64,000 nt of DNA from Chryseobacterium indicum (lineage in GTDB: Bacteria; Bacteroidota; Bacteroidia; Flavobacteriales; Weeksellaceae): positions 248,001-312,000 of the forward strand of contig NZ_JACSGT010000001.1 in assembly GCF_021504595.1 (NCBI RefSeq). Direction: 5' to 3'. The translations under genes and the position numbers were made by a program. Below are positions 63,566-64,000 of the stretch, piece by piece. Each line of letters starts with the position of its first letter. The first letter of the stretch is position 1. Under the pieces are notes generated by a model. The model had not been told where the DNA came from. It was given only the letters and a program-made list of their open reading frames with translations, and made no database searches.

Positions 63566-63649
63566 TTATAGAAGTCTTCCCGAACGATCATCCGGGTAAT
63601 AATAATTGCTGAAAAAAGGAAGACGCAATAGGTTATTTAAGTGCTTCAT
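63566..63649 (-). CDS. Tyrosine-rich leader peptide of tyrS
   Basis: 27 codons, MKHLNNLLRLPFF, S-N, then three Tyr codons (TAT TAT TAC, residues 16-18 at 63596-63604), then P-D-D-R-S-G-R-L-L and stop at 63566-63568. The hairpin CCCGGA..TTCGGG (63578-63595) lies directly after the Tyr codons, within the ORF. The promoter element TATATTTG ends 5 nt before the ATG. Together with the downstream terminator this is the classic form of an attenuation leader for Tyr supply. Confidence 0.7.
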   Translation of the reverse strand: MKHLNNLLRLPFFSNYYYPDDRSGRLL

Positions 63650-63654
63650 GAGTG

Positions 63655-63662
63655 CAAATATA
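63655..63662 (-). promoter_or_regulatory. -7 element for the tyrS leader transcript
   Basis: TATATTTG on the minus strand, 5 nt before the leader ATG; the leader peptide mRNA would be leaderless or nearly so. Confidence 0.65.
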
Positions 63663-63671
63663 GAATTTTTA

Positions 63672-64000
63672 TTAAAAAATCATTTGTTTTTTCTTTAGAA
63701 AATCTTCAACTTTTCTTTCAAAATCATGGAAATTCTGTACAAGAAAGGCACCGCTTCTTTTGTCTGAAAATTCTTTATCATTAAGCAGTAAATAAGTCTT
63801 TTTCAATTGAAGGTAACACAGCAAAACAAATTGTTTTATTTTAATTTCGAACTGTATTTCCAGTTTAAAATTCAACTGTCCTCCGTAAGATTCTTCAAAA
63901 TCATATACAGAAATAATTGCTTTATGCTGTTTATCCTTTATTCGTTTTATTTCAAATTTGCATCCTCCCGGTTCGTTGTACCAGATAAATTCAGTTTCCC
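63672..64000 (-). CDS. Partial hypothetical protein, 5' end outside the window
   Basis: The frame stays open from the window edge to the stop at 63672 (at least 109 codons). Visible segments include YNEPGGCKFEIKRIKDKQHK, VYDFEESYGGQLNFKLEIQ and, near the end, KEFSDKRSGAFLVQNFHDFE. No motif recognised. The apparent TTG start at 63873 is internal and should not be used. Confidence 0.6.
   Translation of the reverse strand, partial: ETEFIWYNEPGGCKFEIKRIKDKQHKAIISVYDFEESYGGQLNFKLEIQFEIKIKQFVLLCYLQLKKTYLLLNDKEFSDKRSGAFLVQNFHDFERKVEDFLKKKQMIF

Noticed and set aside
63499..63662. T-box riboswitch upstream of tyrS
   Set aside because: No T-box sequence or specifier-loop architecture is visible, and a Tyr-codon leader ORF explains the structure better.
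1..64000. tRNA, rRNA or tmRNA genes
   Set aside because: I saw no cloverleaf with a T-loop GGTTCGAATCC-type motif or rRNA segments; a covariance-model scan would settle this.

Overview
The window looks like chromosome of a Bacteroidota (Flavobacteriia) bacterium, most likely Chryseobacterium or a close Weeksellaceae relative. Evidence seen in sequence: low GC, Bacteroidota-type -7 promoter elements (TAnnTTTG) before many genes, few Shine-Dalgarno sites, a type IX secretion (T9SS) sorting domain, and families typical of this group (DUF6443 RHS proteins, START-like protein, paired TerD, flavobacterial trigger factor). The genus is inferred from protein resemblance only.

Layout. 1-10.6 kb is mostly housekeeping: a lipoprotein, trigger factor, a secreted protein, an M16 zinc peptidase, a DUF3109 protein, membrane proteins, UspA, an FAH-family enzyme and a DUF2007/zinc-ribbon protein. 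About 10.6-41.2 kb is one large accessory region built on RHS polymorphic toxins. It has two full loci (11.4-21.6 kb and 31.1-41.0 kb), each in the order: repeat-rich leader with a conserved 25-codon ORF, T9SS-sorted propeller protein, large YD-repeat protein (RHS-A), DUF6443 RHS core with a variable toxin tip (RHS-B), immunity gene. Between them lie stacked promoterless toxin-tip/immunity cassettes, three insertion sequences (two IS3-family, one IS1182-family) and decayed fragments. The two RHS-B genes are almost identical for about 2.6 kb and then carry unrelated tips; tip 1 has an HExxH metallopeptidase motif.

41.2-64 kb returns to core genome: two DEDDh exonucleases, phosphatidylserine synthase, an LTA-synthase-like phosphotransferase, DUF2147, pyruvate dehydrogenase E1 beta, KUP potassium transporter, Fur-family regulator, OstA-like protein, class III and class IV aminotransferase-like proteins, START-like protein, YqgE, PdxH, HU, PanD, a UPF0104-type membrane protein, two TerD proteins and TyrS.

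The two most interesting signals are (a) the RHS region, which looks like a toxin-tip switching system with a T9SS-sorted partner, silent cassettes and a repeated palindromic boundary element, and (b) a 27-aa leader peptide with three consecutive Tyr codons, a strong promoter and mutually exclusive hairpins just upstream of tyrS, which reads as ribosome-mediated transcription attenuation. No tRNA, rRNA or CRISPR array was seen.
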